Source: Methylobacterium nodulans ORS 2060
GTDB taxonomy: Bacteria > Pseudomonadota > Alphaproteobacteria > Rhizobiales > Beijerinckiaceae
DNA length: 64,000 nucleotides
NCBI RefSeq assembly: GCF_000022085.1
Contig: NC_011894.1
Location: 3,561,501 to 3,625,500 of the forward strand
Direction of reading: 5' to 3'
The notes beneath the pieces are model-generated. The model was not told where the DNA came from. It saw only the letters and a list, made by a program, of their open reading frames with translations, and made no database searches. Position 1 is the first letter of the stretch; every line of letters begins with the position of its first letter. The translations under genes were made by a program, and so were the position numbers. Below are positions 1 through 9,108 of this stretch, piece after piece.

Positions 1-432
1 GTGCTCGCCCGGATTGAGGTAGACCGAGCCCGGCTCGGCCCGCGCCGCCTCGTCGAAGGTCGCGAGGTTGATGGAGCCCGGATCGACCACCGCCCATTCG
101 AGGAGGCCGCGCCGGCCGAGGCTCTCGATGGCAGCGAAGCGCATCTCCACGGCGCCGGGCCGGAAGGCATCCGCGGATTGGACGAACGGGATGGTGGGAT
201 AGACGATCACGTCCTCCACGCCGCGGATTCCCTCGATGATCGCCGCATAGGTGTCAGGGTCGTCGATCTGACGTCCCGTGGCAGGATCATAGGCGTGCAC
301 GTGAATGATCGCGGCCCCCGCCCGCGCGCAGGCGATGCCATCCGCCACGATCTCGTCCACCGCGAGCGGCATGCGCGGCTGACGTGCCCGTGTCCAGGGC
401 CCGTTCAGCGCGGCCTCGATCCAGACCTGCAT
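1..432 (-). CDS. Beta-keto acid cleavage enzyme (BKACE, DUF849), 3' part outside window
   Basis: The frame is open from the ATG at 432 to the window edge (144 codons, no stop), so the C-terminal half is missing. The product begins MQVWIEAALNGPW and has the family's early IIHVHAYDPATG segment, whose HxH pair binds the catalytic metal in BKACE enzymes. Further on come YPTIPF and a VDPGSINL stretch near the cut. A GGGAGGAG Shine-Dalgarno about 6 bases upstream decides the start. BKACE enzymes condense a beta-keto acid with acetyl-CoA to give acetoacetate and a CoA ester; the founding member, Kce, acts in lysine fermentation. The substrate here cannot be read from the sequence. Confidence 0.85.
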   Translation of the reverse strand, partial: MQVWIEAALNGPWTRARQPRMPLAVDEIVADGIACARAGAAIIHVHAYDPATGRQIDDPDTYAAIIEGIRGVEDVIVYPTIPFVQSADAFRPGAVEMRFAAIESLGRRGLLEWAVVDPGSINLATFDEAARAEPGSVYLNPGEH

Positions 433-813
433 GGCGCTCCTCCCGTTCCGCAGCGACGAATGCCACAGGATCCGATCCCGACGGCCCGAGATGCTGCCGC
501 ATCAGGCCGCCACCCCCTCTCGAAGGGTCGATGCCAAGCCAGAGGCTGTGCGACCGAAACCGGAACCAACGGTCACCAGCACCTGCATGCGTTTCAGCTG
601 CGCACCGAGACAAGATAGACTGAGCGTGACCGGGTGGCAGCATCCCGTCTGGATTATGCGTCCGCGGTTGCGGAGGCCATCGTCCGCCGGCTCGGCTTGA
701 GAGCGAGCAGCCCTGCCCGGCATGACGCTTGGGCCCGCGCTCGTCACAGCGTCGCGCATCGCTCCTCGTGCGGCGCAGCCGATCAGATCTCACGCCGCCC
801 GAATGGATCCGCT
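433..813. other. Intergenic, no gene seen
   Basis: This 381-base stretch lies upstream of the BKACE gene and downstream of the Rieske gene. Short open frames occur on both strands but none has a convincing ribosome binding site or a recognisable product. I see no repeat or clear hairpin. Confidence 0.5.
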
Positions 814-2613
814 TCAGGCGGACGAGCAGTCATTACCGACGCACTGATGGAGTTCGCCGCCCCGCAGCAGCCGCTGCGCGATGTCGGCGGTCTGAAACGC
901 TGCGCGCTCAGTCGGCGAATGAGCCGCAAGGTAACGCGCCACGGCAACCAGGATGTGCCGGCCCGGATCGGTGTTGCCCCATTCCCCGAACTGCCGCACA
1001 CCCGCCTCCAGCATCTGGTAGGCATGGAAGCCCGCGTCCTCACGCAGCAGCCCTTGCGCGAGGGTCGCGATCAGCGCCTCCGGCGGGTGGCCGAGCGTGA
1101 GGTGGCGCGCGACCAACCGGCCTACCCTGTCGACCTGCCGATGGTGGTCGAACGTCTCCAGCAATGCCGCGCGGATCTCCCCGATGGTGTCGGGCAACTC
1201 GTCCAGCCGGTCGCCGTCCTCTCCGGGCAGCCGCGCTGGCGGCACGTTGAGGTAGCGGGCGAGGTAGACGGCCATGGCCCCGTGAAGCACCCCGCGCGCC
1301 GCCACGATCCCGCCGTCCTGCGCGGCAGCGTCGGCCCCCAGTCGCTTCAGCGCCTGGTGAATGGCGTTGGCGTAGGTGAAGACGTGCAGGACCGTCTCCC
1401 AGTCGGCATGCTCGTTCGAGGTGCCGAAATGCGCCACGCGGAGGGCTGCCGCATAGGCCAGGGAACGGCCGAGATCGGCCGGTGACGCGCCTGCGAGGAT
1501 CGCCGCCTCGAGTGCCTCGAGAATGGCCCTCGCATCGTCACCTAGCAGGGCGGCGGAGAGCTCCGCATGATCGGACCAGGGCTCGGAGCGGCGGGCACGG
1601 GTGAACAGGTCGGGCAGGTCCGCAGCGGTTTTCTCGCACAGGGTGACGAGGTCGACCGGATGGCGCCAAGTGGTCGATTCGTCTGCTCCTCGCGCCGCCA
1701 CCATCTGGCCGACCACGCTCGGCAGCACGGCCGACGCGTGCTCCCAGCCGATCAGATCCAGGCACTCGCAGGCCTTGTTGACGAAGTCGAGCGCGTGTCC
1801 GCTGCCCGCGAAGGCGCGATCGGTCGCCGCCGCGAACAGCAGGCTCGCGAGCGCCGCCGGCGGAGCGTCGCTGGCAATGGCGGTGAGCAGGGTGCGTTCG
1901 GCGGCCTCGCGGTGGCGCACGCCGCTCCAGTGCCGCAGCCACCGCTGCAGGGTGGCGAGGTCGGGTCGGCTCGCGAGCGGCACGCTCTCGCGGCGCGGCG
2001 CCTCACCGTCGCAATCCGCGGCGACCCGTCGGGCCCCGTGGAACAAGGCCAGGTAGGTCTCTTCCTCCGGCAGGAGCGGCAGCAGGTTGCCGAGGGCGAC
2101 GAGGATGGTCGCGCCCACCCCCCAGCCATCGCGGTTGCCCACCGCAAACAGCGCGGCCTGCCGCAGGATCTCGCGCGGGGGCACCTCGGCGACGAGTTGC
2201 CCCCGGACGGCCTTGGCGATGACCAGCCCGAGGTTGTGGCGCAAGCCGTCGTCGAGCCGGCGACGCCAGTGTTGCGCCGGATCCCCGTGGCCGAAGGAGG
2301 GCCTGATCCAGACCTCGCCGTCGCGCAGCTCGACCGGACAGGTCGGCACGTCATCGGCCCACAGGTCGAACGTGCAGCCGCTCGCGAGATCGAAGTCGGC
2401 ATGATGCCAATGACAGGTCAGGATGCCGTCCGCGACGCTGCCCCGGTCGAGAGGGAAGCCCATATGCGGGCAGCGATTGTCGAGCGCGAACACGCGTCCG
2501 CCGTCGTAGATCACCAGGATCGGCGAATGCCGGCCATGCACCACGAGCCGCCCCTTGGCCTTCAGCTCGGCGAGGCTGCCCGCATGCACAAAGTCCGATG
2601 ACGGCACATCCAT
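814..2613 (-). CDS. Rieske [2Fe-2S] domain protein with long helical C-terminal region
   Basis: The protein has 599 residues from the ATG at 2613, which follows a GAGGACGA Shine-Dalgarno; an upstream open extension begins with low-complexity sequence and is unlikely to be translated. Residues about 5-105 form a ferredoxin-type Rieske domain with both cluster ligand pairs visible (CPHMG and CHWHH), as in dioxygenase ferredoxin components and NirD. The remaining 490 or so residues are Ala/Leu/Arg rich, predicted helical, and I do not recognise them. Rieske domains pass electrons to a partner oxidase, but no oxygenase subunit lies next to it. It stands alone between BKACE and a GNAT gene. The Rieske call is firm; the overall role is unknown. 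Confidence 0.8.
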   Translation of the reverse strand: MDVPSSDFVHAGSLAELKAKGRLVVHGRHSPILVIYDGGRVFALDNRCPHMGFPLDRGSVADGILTCHWHHADFDLASGCTFDLWADDVPTCPVELRDGEVWIRPSFGHGDPAQHWRRRLDDGLRHNLGLVIAKAVRGQLVAEVPPREILRQAALFAVGNRDGWGVGATILVALGNLLPLLPEEETYLALFHGARRVAADCDGEAPRRESVPLASRPDLATLQRWLRHWSGVRHREAAERTLLTAIASDAPPAALASLLFAAATDRAFAGSGHALDFVNKACECLDLIGWEHASAVLPSVVGQMVAARGADESTTWRHPVDLVTLCEKTAADLPDLFTRARRSEPWSDHAELSAALLGDDARAILEALEAAILAGASPADLGRSLAYAAALRVAHFGTSNEHADWETVLHVFTYANAIHQALKRLGADAAAQDGGIVAARGVLHGAMAVYLARYLNVPPARLPGEDGDRLDELPDTIGEIRAALLETFDHHRQVDRVGRLVARHLTLGHPPEALIATLAQGLLREDAGFHAYQMLEAGVRQFGEWGNTDPGRHILVAVARYLAAHSPTERAAFQTADIAQRLLRGGELHQCVGNDCSSA

Positions 2614-3429
2614 CGGCGTCGTCCTCGACCTCAGTATAGCGCAATTCGGCGGCGCAGGCGGTTTCCCTGACACTCGAGAGCGCGTGCCACCCCGAAAACC
2701 CGCGCGACTCCGATTCACCCGAGAGCGTGCAGGAGAGGCGTCGCGGGCAGCGAGGGCCTGCACAGCAGCGTCTCTCAGCTCACGAGCCGGATCGGGCCCC
2801 GCTCGGTGCGGGGTGCAGCACCGGTCATGATCGGTCGCGCCGATGACTGCAGTACCCTCAAGGGTCCCTGGAGCCCGGAAGAGAGGCCCGGCCTCAAGGA
2901 TCTGTTCAACCGCCTGCTCCTCGTGCTTCCCGGGTCACGGTTGAGACGCACGTCGCGCGGCACGACTTCCTGTACCGACGCGAGGGCGTCGCCCATATCG
3001 ACGTGCGGCACGCTGATCCGGCCGACATCCCGAGGGCATGCCGGCAGGTCTTCCGGAGCGTGCTCGACGGGTGGATCCCCATGAGCACGGGGCCCCTTGT
3101 CCTAGAGCCGTGCTTGTTTCGGTTGAGACGGCCACGTCTCCCAAGTCTTGCAGTCACGCTCTCCCTTGCGCCGAACCGGCCTCCACTTCGGCGGGGAGCG
3201 CTCTCGCGCGACCACCGGTCTCGGACATGATCGCCTTCATCGACGAGCACCGTCACCAGGCGTGAGGACCTCCACGTCGTTCTCAACACGGTCCCCCAGC
3301 GCCCTCGCCTGCCTCAAAAGGACTAGGAAATTTCACCCCAAATACCCCCAATTTTCCACCTTCTGGCTGTTTATTACAGTTCAGAAACATGGGCATTCTC
3401 AGAGTAAATTCGATTTGGCTCGCCTCGAC
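2614..3429. other. Intergenic with possible gene remnant and a dispersed repeat
   Basis: No complete gene is convincing in these 816 bases. From about 2934 to 3110 the plus strand reads as a plausible protein fragment (VETHVARHDFLYRREG, then DPADIPRACRQVF) without a start or a clean end, so it may be a gene remnant. A dispersed repeat sits at 3102-3202. The AT-richer 3320-3425 probably holds the promoter of the next gene. Confidence 0.4.
3102..3202 (+). repeat. Dispersed intergenic repeat, copy A
   Basis: It begins CTAGAGCCGTGC and ends with the segment CCACTTCGGCGGGGAGCGCT. Other copies are at 8773-8866, 16052-16131 (inverted) and 57459-57562. Copies A and 57459 align over their whole length of about 100 bases. 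The core GAACCGGC-N5-CTTCGGCGGGGAGCGCTC can form a stem. All copies lie between genes. Confidence 0.8.
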
Positions 3430-4572
3430 ATGCACGATGCTCTCTCCATATCCGAATTTTCTTTCCCGTCAGCGGCCATTATCCCGGGGAACTGGCGCGC
3501 CGAGATCACCCACGATCTTGCGTATTTGGAGGAGCCATGGACCGATCTCGAAGCACGTGCCGATGGAACTCTCTTCCAAAGCCATGCGTGGTGCCGGTCA
3601 TGGATTGAAGCCAATCGTCATGCCGGCTGCCGTGTAGATTTACACGTCTTGAGCATCTGGAGCAGCGGCCGTCTCGTGCTGCTTTGGCCGTTGGTTCGGC
3701 GTCGCCTCGGTCCTTATGTCGTCCTACAAACTCTGGGCGATCCGGCCACGCAATACAGCGACGCGTTGGTCGAGCGGTGCGCAAATCGCGAGCCATGGAT
3801 TGAAGCGGCCTGGAATGCTCTGACGTCCCTCGCCGGCATCGATGCCGTCCTGCTCAGGGGGGTGCGCGCCGATGCGGCCGTCGCGCCTGTGCTGGCCGCC
3901 CGGTGCGGCCACTTCGTCACGCGACGGGAGGAAGCGCCCTTCTGCGATTTCCGGCCAGATGCGCGGGGCGGCCCGGTCCGACGCCGGTCCGGGCGAACGC
4001 TCAACACGCTCCGGCGTCATCGACGCGACCTCGCCGAGCATGGCGCCGTCGTCTTCGAGATCATCGGCGACCCGGCGGGGCGCGTTGCGGCCATGCGCGA
4101 GGCATTGCGGCTCAAGCAGGCATGGCTCAGCCGCACGAACCGGATCAGCGCAGGCTATGCTCATCCTGCGAACCAATTCTTCCTCGAGACGCTCGCCACG
4201 GACCCGGACTTCTTCGCCGCCCGCATCACCGTCGGCGGTGAGACGGCTGCCGTGGAGGCCGGCATCGTCAGGAACGGCATCTACGCGTCGCTGGTCCAGA
4301 GCTACGACAGCCGCTTTGCCGAGCACGGGCCCGGCCGTCTGCTGTTCTGGCACATGGTCGAGCATGCCGCCGAGATCGGCATCGAGGTGCTCGACTTTCT
4401 CGCACCGTCGTATCCCCACAAGCGCGAATGGGCGAACGACGCGATGCCGGTCAGCGACTACGCAATCCCGCTGCGGATCTGGGGCCGGGGCGTCGTCACA
4501 TACATCAAGCACATCCGGCCGCGCGCGAAAACGTGCGTAGAGCGGCTGCGCAGGTTGCGGCGCTCTCCTTGA
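3430..4572 (+). CDS. GNAT-family acetyltransferase, CelD/BcsL type
   Basis: This 380-residue protein has the layout of the CelD/BcsL-like acetyltransferases (Acetyltransf_6): an N-terminal TLFQSHAWCRSWIEAN segment, a basic middle region with RTLNTLRRHRRDL, and a C-terminal GPGRLLFWHMVEHAAEIG acetyl-CoA fold segment followed by FLAPSYPHKREW. Family members are linked to exopolysaccharide or cellulose modification. The ATG at 3430 is chosen because homology-like sequence starts just after it; no strong Shine-Dalgarno is visible and the frame stays open upstream. No polysaccharide gene lies beside it, so substrate and pathway are open. Confidence 0.8.
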   Translation: MHDALSISEFSFPSAAIIPGNWRAEITHDLAYLEEPWTDLEARADGTLFQSHAWCRSWIEANRHAGCRVDLHVLSIWSSGRLVLLWPLVRRRLGPYVVLQTLGDPATQYSDALVERCANREPWIEAAWNALTSLAGIDAVLLRGVRADAAVAPVLAARCGHFVTRREEAPFCDFRPDARGGPVRRRSGRTLNTLRRHRRDLAEHGAVVFEIIGDPAGRVAAMREALRLKQAWLSRTNRISAGYAHPANQFFLETLATDPDFFAARITVGGETAAVEAGIVRNGIYASLVQSYDSRFAEHGPGRLLFWHMVEHAAEIGIEVLDFLAPSYPHKREWANDAMPVSDYAIPLRIWGRGVVTYIKHIRPRAKTCVERLRRLRRSP

Positions 4573-4793
4573 TTTCATGCGCGAGGCCGGCCCAGGCGAT
4601 CGAATCGCCGCCGACCAACCGCGAAAAGAACACGACCAGTCATGCTGGCAACGTCAAGAATTATCTCAAGTTGAACTTGACGAGCCGAGCATCCGATGAT
4701 TAGCCGAACCCAGCAACTTGGATGCGCGGCGCAGCTCGACTGCGCATCCGGACCTTTGCTTGCAGCTTCTGCGCTGCGCGCAGAAGGTCTGAG

Positions 4794-5075
4794 ATGCCGC
4801 CAGTCTTCGTGGGCGTAGCCAACATGCAGTGCCGGCGACCGGGCGCACCTCTCTATTGGGACGTATCTTTCTGCGTTTCTGGCCACGATGTGACTGGCCG
4901 GCTCGTCGTTCCCGTTCCGCATGGCGTCCTCTGCGGCGAGAACATCCTGAAAGTTGCACGGAATCGCCTCCTGTTCGCAGGATCCCTTGCTGATGCGACG
5001 GCTGCGTATGCCCTGACGGACGAGCAGGTTCTCAAACTGAGAAAAGATTTTCAGCCAGATCCGCTCCTGCGGTGA
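4794..5075 (+). CDS. Hypothetical protein, 93 aa
   Basis: I do not recognise this gene. From the ATG at 4794 it encodes 93 residues, beginning MPPVFVGVANMQC, with a central GRLVVPVPHGVLCGENILK stretch and an acidic/basic C-terminal end. The composition looks like a small globular cytoplasmic protein, with no signal peptide or membrane segment. The frame extends to 4722, but the upstream residues look random. It is a single gene between the GNAT and CHRD genes. Confidence 0.45.
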   Translation: MPPVFVGVANMQCRRPGAPLYWDVSFCVSGHDVTGRLVVPVPHGVLCGENILKVARNRLLFAGSLADATAAYALTDEQVLKLRKDFQPDPLLR

Positions 5076-5439
5076 CGCGCTCCCGCCGACCCAATCGGGA
5101 GGGCGCAGAGGATGGATCCAGGTCGCCTCCGCGCGCTCCGGACACCGCGAGGCCGGTGCGCACTCCTAAGGCCAAGCCTGCTCAATCCCCCGCTCCGGCC
5201 CCCTCTCACAAGCCCGCACGGCCCACCGTTCCGCGTCATCTTCCCCATCGCCGTCTCGCCGAAATACGGAGTTGATCCGGCCGGCGCGCTCGTTGGAGCA
5301 TTCTGATAAACTGGAGCCCTCAGCAGGCTTGCGTTGGCGTGCCAACCCTTCGCCTGCTTAGGGTTTCGACATGTCGCAGGTTCTTGCCGGAAAACCGCAG
5401 GGCACCTGTCCGAAACCGGCCTAGATTGAGGAGGCGAGC

Positions 5440-5883
5440 ATGACCCGTGTCATCCCCTGCGGCGTCGCCGCGCTGGTTCTGTCCCTCGCGCTTGGTATTG
5501 CGGGTGCCGCGGATGCTGCGGGCGAGAAGCAGACCTTCAGGGCCACCCTGAACGGGACGAGCGAGGTGCCACCCAACCAGACCAAGGGCACGGGCGAGAT
5601 CACGGCCACCTATGATCCGGCGACCAGGATGCTCACCTGGAAAGGCAACTACAGCGGGCTCACCGGTCCTGTCACGGCCGCGCACTTTCACGGCCCGGCC
5701 GAGCCGGGCCAGAACGCGGGCGTGCTCATCCCGGTGACGGCGACCACGAGCCCGTTCGAAGGCTCGACGCCTCTGGACGACGCGAAGGCGGCGGATCTGA
5801 CGGCAGGCAAGCTCTACCTCAACATCCACACACGCGAACACCCGCAAGGTGAGATCCGCGGGCAGGTCGAAAGGGCGCCCTGA
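5440..5883 (+). CDS. Secreted CHRD-domain protein
   Basis: The product has 147 residues with a classical signal peptide (residues 1-26, cleavage near AAGAADAAG). One CHRD domain fills the rest: FRATLNGTSEVPP at the start, AAHFHGPAEPGQNAGV in the middle and LYLNIHTREHPQGEIRGQV at the end, all hallmarks of this chordin-derived fold. A GAGGAGGCGAGC Shine-Dalgarno fixes the ATG. Bacterial CHRD proteins are extracytoplasmic with no agreed function. It has its own short upstream region and no operon partner. Confidence 0.9.
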   Translation: MTRVIPCGVAALVLSLALGIAGAADAAGEKQTFRATLNGTSEVPPNQTKGTGEITATYDPATRMLTWKGNYSGLTGPVTAAHFHGPAEPGQNAGVLIPVTATTSPFEGSTPLDDAKAADLTAGKLYLNIHTREHPQGEIRGQVERAP

Positions 5884-5890
5884 ATCCCGG

Positions 5891-5922
5891 ATTGCAATTC
5901 GAGCACATTGCAATTCGAGCAC
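5891..5922 (+). repeat. Perfect 16-bp tandem direct repeat
   Basis: The unit ATTGCAATTCGAGCAC occurs twice without a gap, eight bases after the CHRD stop codon and just before an IS5-type remnant. It may be a footprint of rearrangement at the edge of that remnant. Confidence 0.85.
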
Positions 5923-6023
5923 TTGGAGCGCGTCGCGGCGGCGGCCGAGATGCGGGCTCGTCCACGCGCAGCAGACCGGCCACAGCATCGATCCCGCTTT
6001 GGCTCGTCGTGACGACCTCCCAT

Positions 6024-6272
6024 GGCCGCCCGCCGGGCTGGACGATGCGCGAGGTCCTGAAGGCAATCTTCTCCGTCCTGCGCGGCGGCATCGCATGGCG
6101 CCTGACCCCCGAGGACCTACGGCCGCGCTCAACCACCTGCGGCTCCTTCAGCCGCCGGCGGGATGAGAGGCTGACTGCCCGGATCAACCACCGCCTCGTC
6201 ATGGCCGACTGCAACCGCGTCGGCCGGGACGCCTCGCCCACGGCGGCCATGCTCGACAGTCAAAGCATCGAC
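6024..6272 (+). pseudogene. IS5-family transposase remnant
   Basis: The translation GRPPGWTMREVLKAIFSVLR, then GGIAWRL, INHRLVMAD, VGRDASPTAAMLDSQS matches the N-terminal part of IS5-type transposases, including the conserved DSQS around the first catalytic Asp. After 6272 homology stops, and neither the start region nor the second and third catalytic residues are present. The remnant may begin slightly further upstream (about 5960) in another frame. Confidence 0.75.
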
Positions 6273-6444
6273 GCCAGCCAGCGCTCGCTCAAGGCCGCGC
6301 GCCCGGCTCGCCGGCGCGACGAGTTCGGTCGCCGGGGATGTCTACGACCGGAGGTCGATCAGGCTGGCGGGCCTCTGTCGCACCCGCTGCCGCGTCAGCA
6401 GCATCCGGCTCGGCCCAATGCATGCCGCTGCCGCTCTTCCACTC

Positions 6445-6918
6445 TCATTGTGTTTTCTGGCGAGGGTCGTCCTTCGGGTTCACGTAAGTGAGACCCCAGG
6501 GCCCATCGGTCGTGATTTGCAACACCGTCTCTTCGTCCGTGTAGGCGAAGTGGGGCCTGCCCGGCGCAAACTCGAAGAAACTACCGGCGGGCATGTCCTG
6601 TGCCTTGCTCTTATCTGCCTCCGACCCCATCCCCAGCTTGAAGTTGCCCGAGATGACAGTGACCACCTCGTTCACCGGGTGTGTATGGGGCGGCACTTGG
6701 TATCCGGCCGGGAGTTTGATACGCATGACGAAGAACCCCTGACGCGTGGGATCGCCATGGAGGACAGAGGATTCCGCGCCCTTTGGTAAGATGGGTGGCG
6801 CCGGTGACCACTTGATGTCCTTCGGCGTGATCATCTTGTGATCATCTGCGGCGACCACGGGCGAGAAGAATCCAACCGTTGCAAGCGCCAAGGCTGCCAT
6901 CGGAATTGTCCGTTTCAT
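6445..6918 (-). CDS. Secreted cupin-domain protein
   Basis: The protein has 157 residues and starts at the ATG at 6918 behind an AGGGAGG Shine-Dalgarno. A signal peptide covers residues 1-24 (cleavage after VVAAD). It has a single small cupin fold: motif 1 PPHTHPVNEVVTVISG supplies two His and a Glu, and motif 2 PAGSFFEFAPGRPHFAY supplies the last His, so a metal site is likely. Proteins of this kind are often annotated as cupins of unknown function in the periplasm. It is a single gene facing the IS5 remnant. Confidence 0.88.
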   Translation of the reverse strand: MKRTIPMAALALATVGFFSPVVAADDHKMITPKDIKWSPAPPILPKGAESSVLHGDPTRQGFFVMRIKLPAGYQVPPHTHPVNEVVTVISGNFKLGMGSEADKSKAQDMPAGSFFEFAPGRPHFAYTDEETVLQITTDGPWGLTYVNPKDDPRQKTQ

Positions 6919-6979
6919 AACGAACCTCCCTTCGCGGATACTGCCGGGCGTCGGAATACTAGCGCAATCGCTGTTTCGA

Positions 6980-7396
6980 TTAAACACGATGCTGCTGTCG
7001 CTCTCCCATACCCGGGAGCTCGTCGAGCGACGCCGTGATCTCGTCCGCTCTGCGGCCGGTGAGCTTCGGCCCGGTCTCGCCGTCCCCGCCGCCGGCCCGG
7101 TTCCAGCGCTCCACGGCGGCCCCGAACCGGAACGGCGACGGGCGCCGGACCGCATCCGGCGCCATGCCCATCACGGCACCGGAGCCGTGGGAGCCTCGGA
7201 AATCGAGGCAGTGATCGGCAGGGCAGAAGCGGATCGTCTCGCGCAGGGCGATCTCCATCCGGTCCCACGCCTGGCTGAGGCTGGACCCGCGGCGGATCAT
7301 GCCCACGACATCTCCTGCCGGGAAGCCCGCCGAGAAGCCCGCCATGTGCGGCAGCGAGGAACCCGTGGTCGCCGAAGCCACCGATGCCGGTTTCAC
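6980..7396 (-). CDS. Doubtful hypothetical protein
   Basis: A 138-codon frame with no recognisable domain. Part of it (RMEIALRETIRFCPADHCLD) looks protein-like, the rest could be non-coding GC-rich sequence. No good Shine-Dalgarno is seen at the first Met; an internal start near MIRRGSSLSQAW is possible. It is listed because nothing else explains the 700 bases between the cupin gene and 7617. Confidence 0.25.
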   Translation of the reverse strand: MKPASVASATTGSSLPHMAGFSAGFPAGDVVGMIRRGSSLSQAWDRMEIALRETIRFCPADHCLDFRGSHGSGAVMGMAPDAVRRPSPFRFGAAVERWNRAGGGDGETGPKLTGRRADEITASLDELPGMGERQQHRV

Positions 7397-7616
7397 CGAA
7401 TCTCAGCCATCCGCGGCTCTGGCCGCGTAGCCTTCAAATCGGTGTCTCACAAACCGCGGGCGGTACAATGCCGGCCAAAGGGCATCACCAACGGAGATCA
7501 CGGGCGGGATCGGCCCAACAGCGCCGAGCCATCATCGCCAGCCCATAGGACGGTCGGAATACCCCGGAAGATCAGCGGCGGATGGTTCCGCGGCCGGCAA
7601 TAGTGTCGATCAAAAA

Positions 7617-7904
7617 ATGGAGCGCACGATGCCGCTACGCACCGATGATTGCTGGCATTACGAAGGCGATGCCGCCACGCGCGAGAAGCGGGTCTACCGC
7701 GATGAAGCGCTGATCGGCAGAGTTCGGCGCTGGCACATGGTGGAGCCGGACGGCCGATACTGCGCATGGTTCGCGACTGAGCAATGGCAGGGCGGCAGGT
7801 TTCACTCCGTCGGCGAACTGCAGGCCACCTTCGACGAAGCTCTCATCTGCCTCGTCTCGTGCCTCGTCCCGATGGCAGGGCCAGCACCGAAACCTTGGCA
7901 ATAG
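7617..7904 (+). CDS. Hypothetical protein, 95 aa
   Basis: I do not recognise this gene. It encodes 95 residues with many aromatics ([36 protein letters not shown]), which suggests a small beta-rich domain. The last 20 residues are hydrophobic and end in PKPWQ. Two possible starts lie four codons apart (7617 and 7629). It is a single gene upstream of the collagen-like gene. Confidence 0.45.
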   Translation: MERTMPLRTDDCWHYEGDAATREKRVYRDEALIGRVRRWHMVEPDGRYCAWFATEQWQGGRFHSVGELQATFDEALICLVSCLVPMAGPAPKPWQ

Positions 7905-8014
7905 GATCCGGTCCCTCCGCGCCTTGCGGAGAAGGAACCGGGCCTTTCTCGGTCGGCAAGCCGTTCTTCGACACGATTCCCAGCTGTAACAGCCAACGAT
8001 ACGGATGGCATGGC

Positions 8015-8776
8015 ATGACTCGGCACCTGGTTTTGTCGGCGGCCTTTGCATCACTGCTGGCCTCGGGCGCGTCTGCAGAGATCGTCATCGAGCAATCGAT
8101 GATTACCAATGGGGAGCTCCGCGTCGTCGGCAGATTAACCCCTGCTCGCCAAACAAAGCTGATACTCGATGACAGCTATCAATCAACCGCCGAGAAAGAC
8201 GGACGCTTCACATTCCGGCTCGTCTATCATCCTGCAAATTGCTTGGTGACCGTGAAAGCGGACACCGAAAGCCGTCAGGCCGTCGTCGGCTTCTGCGGAC
8301 AGCGAGGCCCCGAGGGACGAGAGGGCATCGCAGGCAAATCGGCCCAGGTTCTTCCAGCAGCTGCCCATTCGGAAAAGGCCGTGATCGGGCCGAGGGGACC
8401 GCAAGGGGTTGCAGGGCCGCAAGGGCCGGAAGGACCGCAAGGTGTCAGGGGCGAGAAGGGCGAGCCCGGAAGCATTGGGCCGGCCGGTCCCCCTGGGCCG
8501 AAGGGAGAGCGGGGTGAGAGCGGCCCTCCCGGTCCTGCCGGCCCCCCGGGCCCCGAAGGGAAGATTGCGGCCGCCGCGTCGATCCTCCGCGTGCAGGTGG
8601 AGGAGTGCAGCGCCGGCGGGCGATGCGTCGCAACCTGTGCTCGGGACGAGTTTGCCGTGAATGGTACATGCAGTGGTGGCGAAAGGCCGGCCATGGATGA
8701 GAGCAGCATCTACTGCTTCGCGTTGGGCACGACGCCAACGCCGCTGAAGGCCCGCGCGATCTGCGCCAAACACTAG
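8015..8776 (+). CDS. Secreted collagen-like (Gly-X-Y repeat) protein
   Basis: The product has 253 residues. A signal peptide covers residues 1-22 (ASGASA cleavage site). An N-terminal beta-rich region (about 23-120) resembles an extracellular carboxypeptidase-regulatory-like or Ig-like fold and ends in a short [13 protein letters not shown] run. From residue 125 to about 182 there are 19 unbroken Gly-X-Y triplets rich in Pro and charged pairs ([15 protein letters not shown]), which is enough for a triple helix. A C-terminal Cys-rich domain (six Cys) could trimerise or cap it. Bacterial collagen-like proteins are usually surface fibres or phage-derived. The first 77 codons of the open frame are not used because the signal peptide begins at 8015. 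Confidence 0.85.
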   Translation: MTRHLVLSAAFASLLASGASAEIVIEQSMITNGELRVVGRLTPARQTKLILDDSYQSTAEKDGRFTFRLVYHPANCLVTVKADTESRQAVVGFCGQRGPEGREGIAGKSAQVLPAAAHSEKAVIGPRGPQGVAGPQGPEGPQGVRGEKGEPGSIGPAGPPGPKGERGESGPPGPAGPPGPEGKIAAAASILRVQVEECSAGGRCVATCARDEFAVNGTCSGGERPAMDESSIYCFALGTTPTPLKARAICAKH

Positions 8777-8866
8777 AGCCGTGCCCGACCGGTCGGCGGC
8801 TCTCAAGCCTTGATGTGACGCGCTCCCTTGCGCCGAACCGGTGTCCACTTCGGCGGGGAGCGCTCC
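8773..8866 (+). repeat. Dispersed intergenic repeat, copy B
   Basis: It begins at the stop codon of the collagen-like gene (CTAGAGCCGTGCCCGACC) and ends CACTTCGGCGGGGAGCGCTC. The middle part with CTCAAGCCTTGATGTGACG is shared in inverse orientation with the copy at 16052-16131 rather than with the copies at 3102 and 57459, so two subtypes exist. Confidence 0.8.
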
Positions 8867-9108
8867 CGCTCGCATGGTCGCGAGCCCCACGGCCGGCACA
8901 GCCTCATCGGCGCGCCGGCGGCGCGACCCGAGCGCCTTTCCTTCAGGCCGACCATCCGGCGCGACAATGCGTCAGGGCGCAGCCTGATGCGACCGACAGA
9001 AATGAGCCCGCACAGCAGGGCTGGCGGGCTCAGTCGTTGGGGCTTCAAGATGAATGAAGCCCCGCACTGTCAGCACATTGGCTGCGGCAGGGCATTAACT
9101 TTCGTTTA

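Noticed and set aside
1567..2601. 344-codon plus-strand frame opposite the Rieske gene
   Set aside because: The minus strand has a clear Rieske domain and ribosome site; the plus-strand product is Arg/Gln-rich without a domain.
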